Part shown: piece by piece, positions 1 through 6,621 of the stretch
How positions within the stretch are numbered: the stretch's first letter is position 1
How the letters are laid out: each line of letters begins with the position of its first letter
Assembly: GCA_903772945.1 (NCBI GenBank)
Contig: CAICTM010001692.1
Span: 1 to 24,326 of the forward strand
Direction of reading: 5' to 3'
Source: Seminavis robusta
Lineage: Eukaryota; Bacillariophyta; Bacillariophyceae; Naviculales; Naviculaceae
DNA: 24,326 nt
Position numbers and translations under genes: made by a program
Notes under the pieces: generated by a model
The model's database searches: none
What the model saw: only the letters and a program-made list of their open reading frames with translations
What the model was told of the DNA's origin: nothing

Positions 1-108
1 AGTTGAATCAATCCCAGAAAACATGGAGAAAGATCACTTCTTGGAAATAGCTTAACAGTAAAACAGTATTTTACCTTTACTAAGCTAGAGTGTTACTAGA
101 AACCAACA
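1..108 (+). repeat. 5' LTR, 3' portion (putative R and U5)
   Basis: These bases match 4283-4390 with a single difference (A at 55, G at 4337). They end in CCAACA at 108, the expected copia-type LTR terminus. By comparison with the full 254-bp 3' LTR, about 146 bp of this LTR lie outside the window. Confidence 0.9.
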
Positions 109-133
109 CTATTTCCAAGAAGCAATCTTTCTC
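109..133 (+). promoter_or_regulatory. Putative primer-binding region, complementary to the LTR (self-priming candidate)
   Basis: The bases directly after the LTR pair with positions 26-50 of the LTR, antiparallel, in 23 of 25 positions; the mismatches are 35/124 and 36/123. Position 109, the first base after the LTR, pairs with position 50. No tRNA-type site beginning TGG lies at the expected place. The TATA-like box at 4271-4277 corresponds to a point about 10 nt before this LTR fragment. It would put transcript starts near positions 16-26, so the complementary segment would lie at or near the RNA 5' end, as in self-primed Tf1 of fission yeast. The complementarity is seen directly; its use as a primer is inferred. 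Confidence 0.55.
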
Positions 134-165
134 GTCGTGATCTCGCCATGGGAATGGCGACGACG
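133..165 (+). other. Leader stem-loop with GGGA (GNRA-type) tetraloop
   Basis: TCGCCAT (143-149) pairs perfectly with ATGGCGA (154-160) around a GGGA tetraloop (150-153). CGTCG (133-137) then pairs with CGACG (161-165), with 138-142 bulged on one side. The hairpin directly follows the putative primer-binding region, where retroelements often carry dimerisation or packaging signals. That function is inferred only from position. Confidence 0.5.
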
Positions 166-362
166 TCAATATAAACTATAGAGTCCAATGCTATAGGTAA
201 CCAGTTCAACAAACGGTACAAGCATCCAGTGTTGGAGCCCCACTATAAGGGCTACCAAAACAGCTCAACAGGCGAAATTTCATCACGGAAATTGTGCCTC
301 AAACACTGAACGAGCACCGGAGGATCGACCAAACGTCTTCCAACCGGAGTCAGAACAAGCAA

Positions 363-804
363 GCTCGCACGAGTGAGCAGAAAGGCTACTGCGGTGTGAC
401 CGTACGAAGTCGATCTACAAGCAAGAACAGCTCACAGGAGTGAGCGACAAACACTATCCTTTGGAACGAGCAGAGATCAAGGATCCAGCAGCCGTACCGT
501 ACGAACGCAAGAGTGGCGACAAGAGTTGCCACGAGAACGCCAAGCTCACAGGAGTGAGCAGGCTGAAGATTTGTGCTGCGGAAACAGCCATCGTACAGGA
601 AACTGATACGAAAAACAACTACAAGAGTGGCGCCACAGGCTGCCACGGAGACTGCACGCAAGCAAAGCTGGGACGACTAGCTAGGAGTCCAAGCAAGCAA
701 CCAAGCTCACAGGAGTGAGCGAACAACAAGAAAGCCACTGCACGAAGCAGAGGCTACTGTACGGAGGCACGAAGCCAACAGAAGAGCGACACCAGGAGTG
801 TTGC
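363..804 (+). repeat. Five hairpins with ACGA or AGGA loops and differing stems
   Basis: GCTCAC-AGGA-GTGAGC occurs three times (430-445, 544-559, 705-720). Variants are GCTCGC-ACGA-GTGAGC (363-378, one G-T wobble) and GCGACAC-CAGGA-GTGTTGC (786-804, one wobble). A further short member lies at 1775-1786 (GCAC-AGGA-GTGC). The loop plus the following GTG is the AGGAGTG seen at the polypurine tract. Stems differ in sequence but stay paired. Confidence 0.6.
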
Positions 805-1544
805 CACGGAAGAGGAACAAGATAACAAGTTCCAACAGGAACCAAAGAGGTACTTCCGTGGGAGTTCCTATCCTCAACAAGAGAGCCATCGAGTTTGCTA
901 CTAGAAGAGAGGTGCGACGGAACAGAAAATTCCAACGCACAACAAGCCATCTTACCAGGTCGTTCACTCGACAACGACAGGACCTACGGAAGGTCTGTCA
1001 TACTCGGAAGTGGGCTACTATACTGTCACTGACAAGGCCTGAAGAGTGCAAGCCCTCGAATGCAACAGGAACCGAGTTGCACCCCCATGCGTTCAACCAA
1101 AATTGAAAGAAAAAACCAAAGACAGCTGAAGCAAGCCATCGGATCGAACGGCGCCTGCAGCAGCTGCTACCGCTACCGCTACGACGATGGCAACAACAAG
1201 CAGAAGAACAACAGTGACAGCTACCATCAGCGTTTGAACGGCCGAAGCTACTGCTACGGCAAGAACAACAAGAACCACGCTACTGCTGCGTTGACGAACA
1301 AGTGTCGACAAGCAACAGCATCCAACACTATCCAACCGAAGCGGTCGAACGACGACAGCTACTACCGCTACTACCACTACGGTGAGAACAACAGGCTGTG
1401 GCTACCGCCAGCTACAGCAGAAGAAGACTTTGCTTTTTGTGAGGAAATCGCTGACAGCAACCCATTCCACGGAATGGCCAAGAAGAACAAAGAACAAGAT
1501 CCAGCGAACGGCAGCCACAAGCCACTGAACGTCACAACGAAAAA

Positions 1545-1580
1545 GATATCCTTTCGCGAAATGGTATCTTTTCAGGAGTG
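1545..1580 (+). other. Near-palindromic hairpin followed by CAGGAGTG
   Basis: Positions 1545-1568 form an almost complete palindrome centred on CGCG (one mismatch, one G-T wobble). Four T residues and CAGGAGTG (1573-1580) follow. The layout, a hairpin then CAGGAGTG, copies the arrangement just before the 3' LTR. Confidence 0.45.
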
Positions 1581-1813
1581 TACGGAGCCAGATCAAGATC
1601 TCTCCGTACGGAACCAACAAGAGGATTTGCACGGCGAATCCAATGCATCTACCGGTCGTGTACTGGACTGGAGCATGTCCTACTGCACCAGATAGCTAGC
1701 TAGCTACCGGTGAAGAGTGAAGCACATCCAGTGCAAGCTACCGGACCAGTGCAAGCAGAACAAAGCTATAGGAAGCACAGGAGTGCATCCACAAGCATCA
1801 AATATTTTTCTTT

Positions 1814-1946
1814 GGAGTGTGTGTTGAGTTTACACTCAACACCTCCTACCCCTTTCATGGAGTGTGTAATGTGGCATCTCTGCCACAGCACCTCCTACTA
1901 CCTTTTCATGGAGTGTGTATTGTAGCATCCCAGCCACAGCACCTCC
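1814..1946 (+). repeat. Three tandem long hairpins with GGAG...CTCC bases
   Basis: Units of about 45-51 nt fold as 1814-1846, 1859-1895 and 1910-1946. Each has GGAG paired with CTCC at the base, then one to three bulged bases beginning with T, then GTG paired with CAC. The apical stem differs in each: TTGAGT/ACTCAA continuous with the lower stem, GTGGCA/TGCCAC, and GTAGC/GCCAC with one mismatch. The last two also share an internal loop (four bases opposite AG). CACCTCCT and TTTCATGGAGTG words flank the units. Confidence 0.55.
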
Positions 1947-2638
1947 TCCACTGATTACAGGCAAACCTGAGGCAACAACAGCCTCTAGGTAGGCAACAAC
2001 AGATACCATTACAAGACCATGCCCTTGCTATTTGATCACAGCAAGTGCACAGGAGTGTGAGGGTACCCAAATCCAAAACCTACAATCCTACAAACAAAAT
2101 CATCATAACATCCGCCTTTATAGGCAATGCCGTAACCACCAATGGCCACAACTACATGGCCAACAACCATCAATGGCTAAAACAACCGCCAGCATCAATG
2201 GCAACAACAGCCAACAACGGTATCTACGGCTACCATATCGATTACAACGAAATCGACACCAAACCAGAATTGCATCTACAATAATGGCTCATTCCATCTT
2301 CAGACATCGAGACCATCCAAGAACTAGGTTCAGTCGAACCCAACAAGTCCGTGACTTCCAAGCTACATCATTTCCAGCTTCCATGCACCTTCCAATAGGG
2401 CATCACTTCCCACAAGTCTACGACTTCCAGAAGCTTCAACCAGCTTCCATCTACGAAGGGCTTCCAGCCCCATCAAGTGTCAATGCAGCCGGACTTCTCA
2501 GTCCGAGCCGCAGGTACACCAAGTGACGGTATCATCCGACACCAGTCTTCCAGGAGTGGCATCACTCTCAGCAGGAGTGCCAGCCACAAAGACTTTCCCG
2601 ATGATGACAATGTCCGTATTGTCTCGTCTCCACCGCTC

Positions 2639-2672
2639 AGCTTCTCGCCACCAAGCGGGATGCCGAGCAACC
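2639..2672 (+). repeat. 34-nt exact direct repeat, copy 1 (copy 2 at 4000-4033)
   Basis: The 34 bases at 2639-2672, from AGCTTCTCGCC to GAGCAACC, recur exactly at 4000-4033. Flanking sequences differ. It records a segmental duplication inside the LTR-element interior. Confidence 0.8.
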
Positions 2673-3030
2673 ACTTCCAAGGTTTGTTTTGGACTCATTA
2701 CACGCCAGTCGACACAACGACGTGAGACTGGATTGCAGGAGCCTGCTTACCCAAGCACAGATAGCCACTTTGAGTGCTATCGATTCTAAGGAATCTTAGA
2801 GGAACCACCTCTAGCTCCATAGCAACCCCAAGTTCCATCCAATGTCCAAACCAACCAAGCCAGCTTTGGCTACAACAAGTACTAGTCCTGCCACAGCTCG
2901 CTCACAGAAGTGTGCCAACAGTGACAGCAGGAGTGGTATTGATAAAGTTGTACCCACCAAAACCAAAGTCTCAAACCTTTTTCAACCTTCCTTTGAATTC
3001 TCCGATCTATCTATCCAGATTGACACACCA

Positions 3031-3131
3031 GATCGACTGACAAGAAACGATCATGCCAGATCGAATGACACGAAGCGATCGAATCACAAGCAGCGACCAC
3101 GAGATCGATTCAGTTTGACTCTCGCGATCGA
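3031..3131 (+). repeat. Cluster of five GATCGA motifs in degenerate short repeats
   Basis: GATCGA occurs at 3031, 3059, 3077, 3113 and 3126, mostly followed by CTGAC, ATGAC, ATCAC or CTCAG. This looks like degenerate expansion of an 18-30-nt unit. No function can be seen. Confidence 0.4.
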
Positions 3132-4104
3132 CTCAGAAGATCCATCATGAGATTGCAAGTGCGACCACAGAAGCCTATCAAGGCAGAGCAAGCTTACTCA
3201 AGCAAGGGTAGCCACACACCAGTGCTACCGGGATATCTTCTGCAGAGGATTCCCACAGTTCCACAGGAACAGTTCCACCATGGAACCAGCTCAAAGCAAG
3301 CAACAGTTCGACGGAACGCCACAAGTTGCCAGCACCCATCTACAAGAGGTGCAAACCAAGGTCCACATCAAGCAAGCACACATTCATGTACAACAAGTCA
3401 CAGCCATTCGATTCCAAAGAAGAGGAGGCCGTGATGAAGGAAGAAACTTCCCCAGCTGGGAAGAAGAGGATTCCATTCCTCTGGAAAAGACAACAGCAGG
3501 ACATCCAACACTTCTTGGACATCCAACAAGAAGAGACAGCTCACGTTCCATTCCAATGGACAACAAGCTGACTCCAGATAGCTACCAAGCTATTGCACAG
3601 ACTCATGCTCACCTGATTTCCAAATCCAGTATCAAGCCTGAATGGATTGATGTTTCCACACATCATTGGCGATTGAGACCATGGCATATCGATGTCCAGT
3701 TCAGTCTACACCGCCAGTCAAGAGCGCAGTTTGAGTCTACGAGAATGCAGCCGGAACTTCCTAGTTTCCAGCTACAGCAATACCAAGTGACCGGAACTTG
3801 CCAGTCCACGGTTCAACAAGTGATCGGAACTTCCCAGTTTCGAATACAGCAACATCAAGTGACGGCACCAACTGCCACAGCAAGTCATACAGGAGTGGCA
3901 ACACTCACAGGAGTGGTAGCCACAGTGGCTTTTCATGACGACACTGTCCACATGTCGGCATTGACTATGACAGATTTGTCAGCACTGCTATGGATGACAA
4001 GCTTCTCGCCACCAAGCGGGATGCCGAGCAACCTAGCAAGTGGTCTCTCTCGACCAACAACTGTTCCTTATGGAGCAACCATCATTACATTAATTATTCG
4101 TTCC

Positions 4105-4136
4105 ACGGTATCCTTTATGGAACCGTGCAGGAGTGT
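4105..4136 (+). promoter_or_regulatory. Stem-loop plus polypurine tract before the 3' LTR
   Basis: CACGGT (4105-4110) pairs with ACCGTG (4123-4128). A4111 is bulged and TCC (4112-4114) pairs with GGA (4120-4122) around a TTTAT loop. CAGGAGTG (4129-4136) then abuts the LTR start TGTTGG. The same architecture with different stem bases precedes the LTRs of both minus-strand copias. The polypurine tract would prime plus-strand DNA; a role for the stem-loop is inferred from covariation. Confidence 0.75.
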
Positions 4137-4390
4137 GTTGGAGGTTGTATTACAGACACCTCAATACAAATTAGTCGTTTATCCCAATCTAGTTGATAGG
4201 GGATATCTATATCTATTCTCTAGTTACATACATGGGGAGTTTAACTGATCTATATGGTCACCCCCTTCACTATATCCTTTGAAGTTGAATCAATCCCAGA
4301 AAACATGGAGAAAGATCACTTCTTGGAAATAGCTTAGCAGTAAAACAGTATTTTACCTTTACTAAGCTAGAGTGTTACTAGAAACCAACA
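4137..4390 (+). repeat. 3' LTR, 254 bp, complete
   Basis: It starts TGTTGGAGG directly after the polypurine tract and ends CCAACA at the point where similarity to the 5' LTR stops. The start and the TATA region resemble the copia 1 LTR read on the minus strand (TGTTGGAGG, then ACACCTC, then TATATCC). After 4390 the sequence changes to a reverse-oriented fragment of the RT element. Confidence 0.9.
4271..4277 (+). promoter_or_regulatory. TATA-like box in the LTR (TATATCC)
   Basis: TATATCC lies 25-35 nt before the LTR segment that pairs with the putative primer-binding region. The copia 1 LTR has TATATCC in comparable context, followed by AATTCAATC. Promoter activity is inferred. Confidence 0.4.
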
Positions 4391-4535
4391 TGGGCCGCTC
4401 CTGGAATTGTTTGAAGTTGGTGGTTCGGGGCATCAGTGGGCTGAAGAATCCATGCCAAAACACCTCGCGGATGAAGGTGCCACAGGCAGTGCCAATGTCC
4501 GCCACGGTAACAACCTGGAAATAGAGTCGCACATA
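4391..4535 (-). pseudogene. Fragment of the RT element (copy D), post-RT region
   Basis: Read on the minus strand, these bases give an open stretch of about 48 codons that aligns with copies A-C just after the RT core. It includes YVRLYFQVVTVADI and FIREVFWHG, where copy C has YVRLYFQVVTVADI and YIREEFWHG. DNA similarity is clearly lower than among A, B and C, so this is an older or different subfamily that kept its frame. The left side is cut by the LTR element; the right side ends at an inverted repeat. This region lies between the RT and RNase H domains and has no motif I can assign. Confidence 0.8.
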
Positions 4536-4538
4536 GAC

Positions 4539-4560
4539 ACTGACGATAGTTTACGTCAGT
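4539..4560. other. Inverted repeat ACTGACG-8 nt-CGTCAGT
   Basis: A perfect 7-bp inverted repeat with an 8-nt loop lies three bases beyond the end of similarity of copy D. It may mark an old junction. Nothing else is recognisable in 4561-4859 apart from the 28-nt repeat at 4666-4693. Confidence 0.4.
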
Positions 4561-4665
4561 CTCTCACACACTTATTAATGAAGCATTTATTTAAGCCTTT
4601 CCTACCAAGGCTACACAAAAACTGGTGACTTAGACAAACACACTGGGAGTAAGATTTGATGAACG

Positions 4666-4693
4666 CAAACCACAATACTACTATTTTACTATA
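4666..4693 (+). repeat. 28-nt dispersed repeat (second copy 9005-9032)
   Basis: The 28 bases from CAAACCACAAT to TTTTACTATA match 9005-9032 in the same orientation with one difference (A at 4677, C at 9016). Both copies lie a few hundred bases left of a Pol III-like repeat, suggesting parts of the same old element, although the Pol III-like parts are in opposite orientation. Confidence 0.65.
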
Positions 4694-4859
4694 CGTCTGT
4701 ACCATGGATTGTAAACATGTTACAATATTCCTGCCTTTTTATTATGCCTTCAGAAAGTAAGTCATGTCCCACGAATTATTGAAACATACATTATTACTAT
4801 ACGAATTTGTTCAATGCATGATTCGCGCTGAGAGCTTATATCTTTCAGGACTCTTCTAA

Positions 4860-4938
4860 TAAAGCCTGTACAGGATGGCGAATGTCCTGTTCTTACTGGG
4901 TAGTTAAAGATATAAGTCGTGAAGTTCGAATCCTGCAT
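4860..4938 (+). repeat. tRNA-like dispersed repeat with B-box motif
   Basis: The unit runs from AAGCCTGTACAGGA to TCCTGCAT and contains GTTCGAATCC (4924-4933), a match to the Pol III B box (GGTTCGANTCC) apart from its first base. A weak A-box-like GGGTAGTTAAAGA lies upstream. It does not fold as a complete tRNA. A related unit lies at 9291-9359 on the opposite strand. A tRNA-derived SINE head is possible. Confidence 0.35.
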
Positions 4939-6071
4939 GAGCATGGGCAACCAAACACCGACCACTCGTGAGACAACGACGACGCGGGGGGACCTCCTCA
5001 ACGTACCCAACGAAATGGATCCTTCGATGCCCGCACTCAATGACGGGGAAACAATCTTCTCACCTACCGCTCAGGATTTCTCACAGTTTGCTTACGGTAC
5101 CTCCCAATACGAGGCTATTGATATGAGTATCCAAGAGCAAATCTAAGAGGATCACACAGGGTACCACACCTTGGAACCACAGGTTCTATGCGATGAACCC
5201 TTTGACCTCTGGACACATCAACGCGTCTCCTTAGCCCTGGAAGCACAGCTGGAACCTACGGCACCACCTGTGATTGGTCCACACATGGCACCACCGTACC
5301 ATCAGGTTAGCAACCTGATGATACACTCTTGCTTCGTCGGCGTCAAGCTGCCGCCGAGCATGACCAGCAGCTCTTGGCCAATCTTCCAGTGGAAGAAGCA
5401 CCCATCATGGAGGCACCCATTGCGGAGGCACCCGCTAATGATCCAGAGTCCCTAGCGCTGGATATTTCCCAACTCCAATCGATCCTTCTCTGATGTTGAG
5501 CCGATTGACACGACCTCAGTTTCGCGACACCAAGCGAGGCTGACTTCCCGGAAGACCCCTCCATGCACCACATCAAGGGCACCCATGGAATCCGCAAGGC
5601 TGTCAACCAATTCCGAGTGCTCAAACAGACCCCTGCTGCACTCGCACCCGCGGCAATGACAACGACCACTGCCGCATCCGCCCCCGCGACATCCACGACA
5701 ACACCGGTCTCTGACGGCACTCCAGACTCTTCTGGATTCGTTACTTCACCTCTTCCAAACTCGAGGACGAAAGGGCAGGAACCAGAAGAAGGAACCATCC
5801 AAGATGCCACCAGGTACTCTTGGATCTATCTGCAACCTCATGTCACCACCGGTTACAGACAGGATCTGCTCATCCAGCTCATCCGATCCAGGAGCTCTGA
5901 CAGTTCCTACCGCCCCTCCGATGTATCCCAACAGTCTCGCACTGGAGATGCATCCAACTCCTTCGCTGTCTTCAAGACTCCGACGACGAGCAGATTTTCA
6001 TCAGGCCGAAACCTAAGCCAACGTGGTCCACAGTGTTGATCCAGGCAGGAAGCCTAGTGAAGAATTGTTAG
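4919..6071 (+). pseudogene. Decayed open frame, Thr/Pro/Ser-rich, unknown
   Basis: I do not recognise this gene. Protein-like sequence moves through all three plus frames. An N-terminal piece (4919-5146, from a non-ATG start or ATG at 4937, including ETIFSPTAQDFSQFAYG) ends at TAA and reads on in frame to about 5316. A piece with PVEEAPIMEAPIAEAP repeats follows to a stop near 5493. A Thr/Ala-rich piece (5563-5810) comes next, then a Ser-rich piece (LGSICNLMSPP, SSSSSDP). The C-terminal piece includes DSDDEQIFIRPKPKPTWS and stops at TAG 6069-6071. Low complexity at the front and an acidic/basic end would fit an ORF1-like retroelement protein, but that is a guess. At least four frame breaks make it non-functional as it stands. 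Confidence 0.45.
5795..5970 (+). repeat. About 176-bp direct duplication, copy 1
   Basis: From CCATCC to CTTCGCTGTC this matches 6441-6620 with scattered substitutions and small indels. The shared protein frame reads LGSICNL and then a Ser-rich stretch. Copy 2 keeps the longer open frame here (LSSSSSKSRNSDSSYRPFD), so copy 1 has taken the frameshift. Confidence 0.8.
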
Positions 6072-6290
6072 TAATAAAGTTTGTTATTAACAATTATGAG
6101 CATGGTAACTGTCCCAAACTGGAGCACACAGGCCCAGCTGGGGAGTGCCAACTCTAACAGCTGCTAACGGTTTTGGCTACCCTGCTTCTGGGATTCCAAG
6201 CAGGGTGGGCAACTAATGGGCTTGCTTGCATTTAATAGTGACTGGGATCTGGGACAGGACCTAAAGACTTAAGGGTCCTAGTGCCAGATC
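6063..6290 (+). other. Cluster of stem-loops just after the decayed frame
   Basis: Four structures follow closely. 6063-6077 pairs with 6081-6095 (15 bp, two G-T pairs, 3-nt loop). CCCAGCTGGG (6133-6142) is a perfect palindrome. CCCTGCTT (6180-6187) pairs with AAGCAGGG (6198-6205). GATCTGG...CCAGATC (6246-6290) encloses AGGACC/GGTCCT. No reading frame crosses the cluster. It could be a structured 3' UTR of the decayed gene or a non-coding RNA. From 6291 to 6440 I see nothing further. Confidence 0.45.
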
Positions 6291-6440
6291 AACACACCCT
6301 CACACTATTATGTGCGCATTGCCTTGTTGTTGAGCTGTGATTTGTCATTGCTTGTTGTGTTGTGCAGATACTTGTCACGTTCGGCTCTGTGATGGGATGC
6401 AGCATGGTGCTTAGTGAAGTAGTCGGCTCTGTTGGTGATT

Positions 6441-6620
6441 CCATCCACGACGCCCACAGACACTCTTGGATCTATTTGCAACCTCATATCACCATCTGGT
6501 TACGAACAGGATCTGCTCTCGTCCAGCTCATCCAAATCCAGGAACTCTGACAGCTCCTACCGCCCATTTGATGCATCCCAACAGTCCCGCACAGGAATGC
6601 ATCCAACTCCTTCGCTGCTC
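6441..6620 (+). repeat. About 180-bp direct duplication, copy 2
   Basis: This is the second copy of 5795-5970, 470 bp downstream in the same orientation. Similarity stops at 6620, where the reverse-oriented gag-like pseudogene begins, so the gag-bearing element probably broke this copy. Confidence 0.8.
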
Positions 6621-6621
6621 T

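Larger units (their letters stand above)
2489..3862 (+). repeat. Degenerate 33-40-nt repeat, four copies
   Basis: Copies at 2489-2526, 3751-3790, 3791-3823 and 3824-3862 run from CCGGAACTT-like to CAAGTGA, the last three in tandem. They give repeated QVTG/QVIGTSQF-like peptides in one plus frame, but the first copy lies in unrelated context, so the repeat is best read as DNA-level expansion. Confidence 0.5.
166..4104 (+). other. Gene-less interior of the LTR element, repeat- and hairpin-rich
   Basis: No conserved protein motif can be read here on either strand. The plus strand is rich in CAA, CCA and AGC words, so it stays open by composition. The longest plus frames (1060-1695, 211 codons; 3280-4248, 322 codons) are low-complexity (Tyr/Asn/Arg-rich and Gln/Ser/Thr-rich). 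The second runs on into the 3' LTR, so neither looks like a real gene. The interior holds hairpins carrying GGAGTG or close variants, three tandem long hairpins, a 34-nt direct repeat, 33-40-nt degenerate repeats and a cluster of GATCGA words. Translation of short peptides cannot be excluded. Confidence 0.6.
1..4390 (+). mobile_element. Non-autonomous LTR retrotransposon (LARD-like), left end cut by window
   Basis: The last 108 bp of an LTR open the window and recur with one mismatch at 4283-4390, at the end of a full 3' LTR (4137-4390). Between the LTRs lie about 4.0 kb with no recognisable gag, protease, integrase, RT or RNase H on either strand. A polypurine tract (4129-4136) directly precedes the 3' LTR and a TATA-like box lies inside it, both giving plus orientation. 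The TGTTGG...CCAACA termini and polypurine tract match those of the two copia remnants at the right of the window, so a copia group probably mobilises it in trans. A large LTR element without genes fits the LARD class. The near identity of the two LTR ends (107 of 108) implies recent insertion. The right flank begins TGGGC; the matching target duplication would lie left of the window. Confidence 0.85.

Noticed and set aside
363..804. CRISPR-like array (repeated GCTCACAGGAGTGAGC)
   Set aside because: Repeat spacing is irregular (about 67-161 nt), repeats vary, and the context is a eukaryotic LTR element without cas genes.
1060..1695. 211-codon plus-strand open frame in the LTR element
   Set aside because: It starts inside hairpin-rich repeats and encodes Tyr/Asn/Arg low-complexity sequence from CTACCG and CAACAAG words. 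No conserved motif supports it.
3280..4248. 322-codon plus-strand open frame in the LTR element
   Set aside because: It has no domain, is Gln/Ser/Thr-rich through repeats, and runs into the 3' LTR. CAA/CCA/AGC-rich DNA stays open by composition.
4860..4938. Intact tRNA gene
   Set aside because: A B-box motif is present, but acceptor, D and anticodon arms cannot be formed and the length is wrong, so it was kept only as a tRNA-like repeat.
5343..5810. 155-codon minus-strand frame rich in Ala/Val/Gly
   Set aside because: It is the antisense of Thr/Pro/Ala-rich plus-strand sequence with stronger protein-like pieces. Composition explains it.
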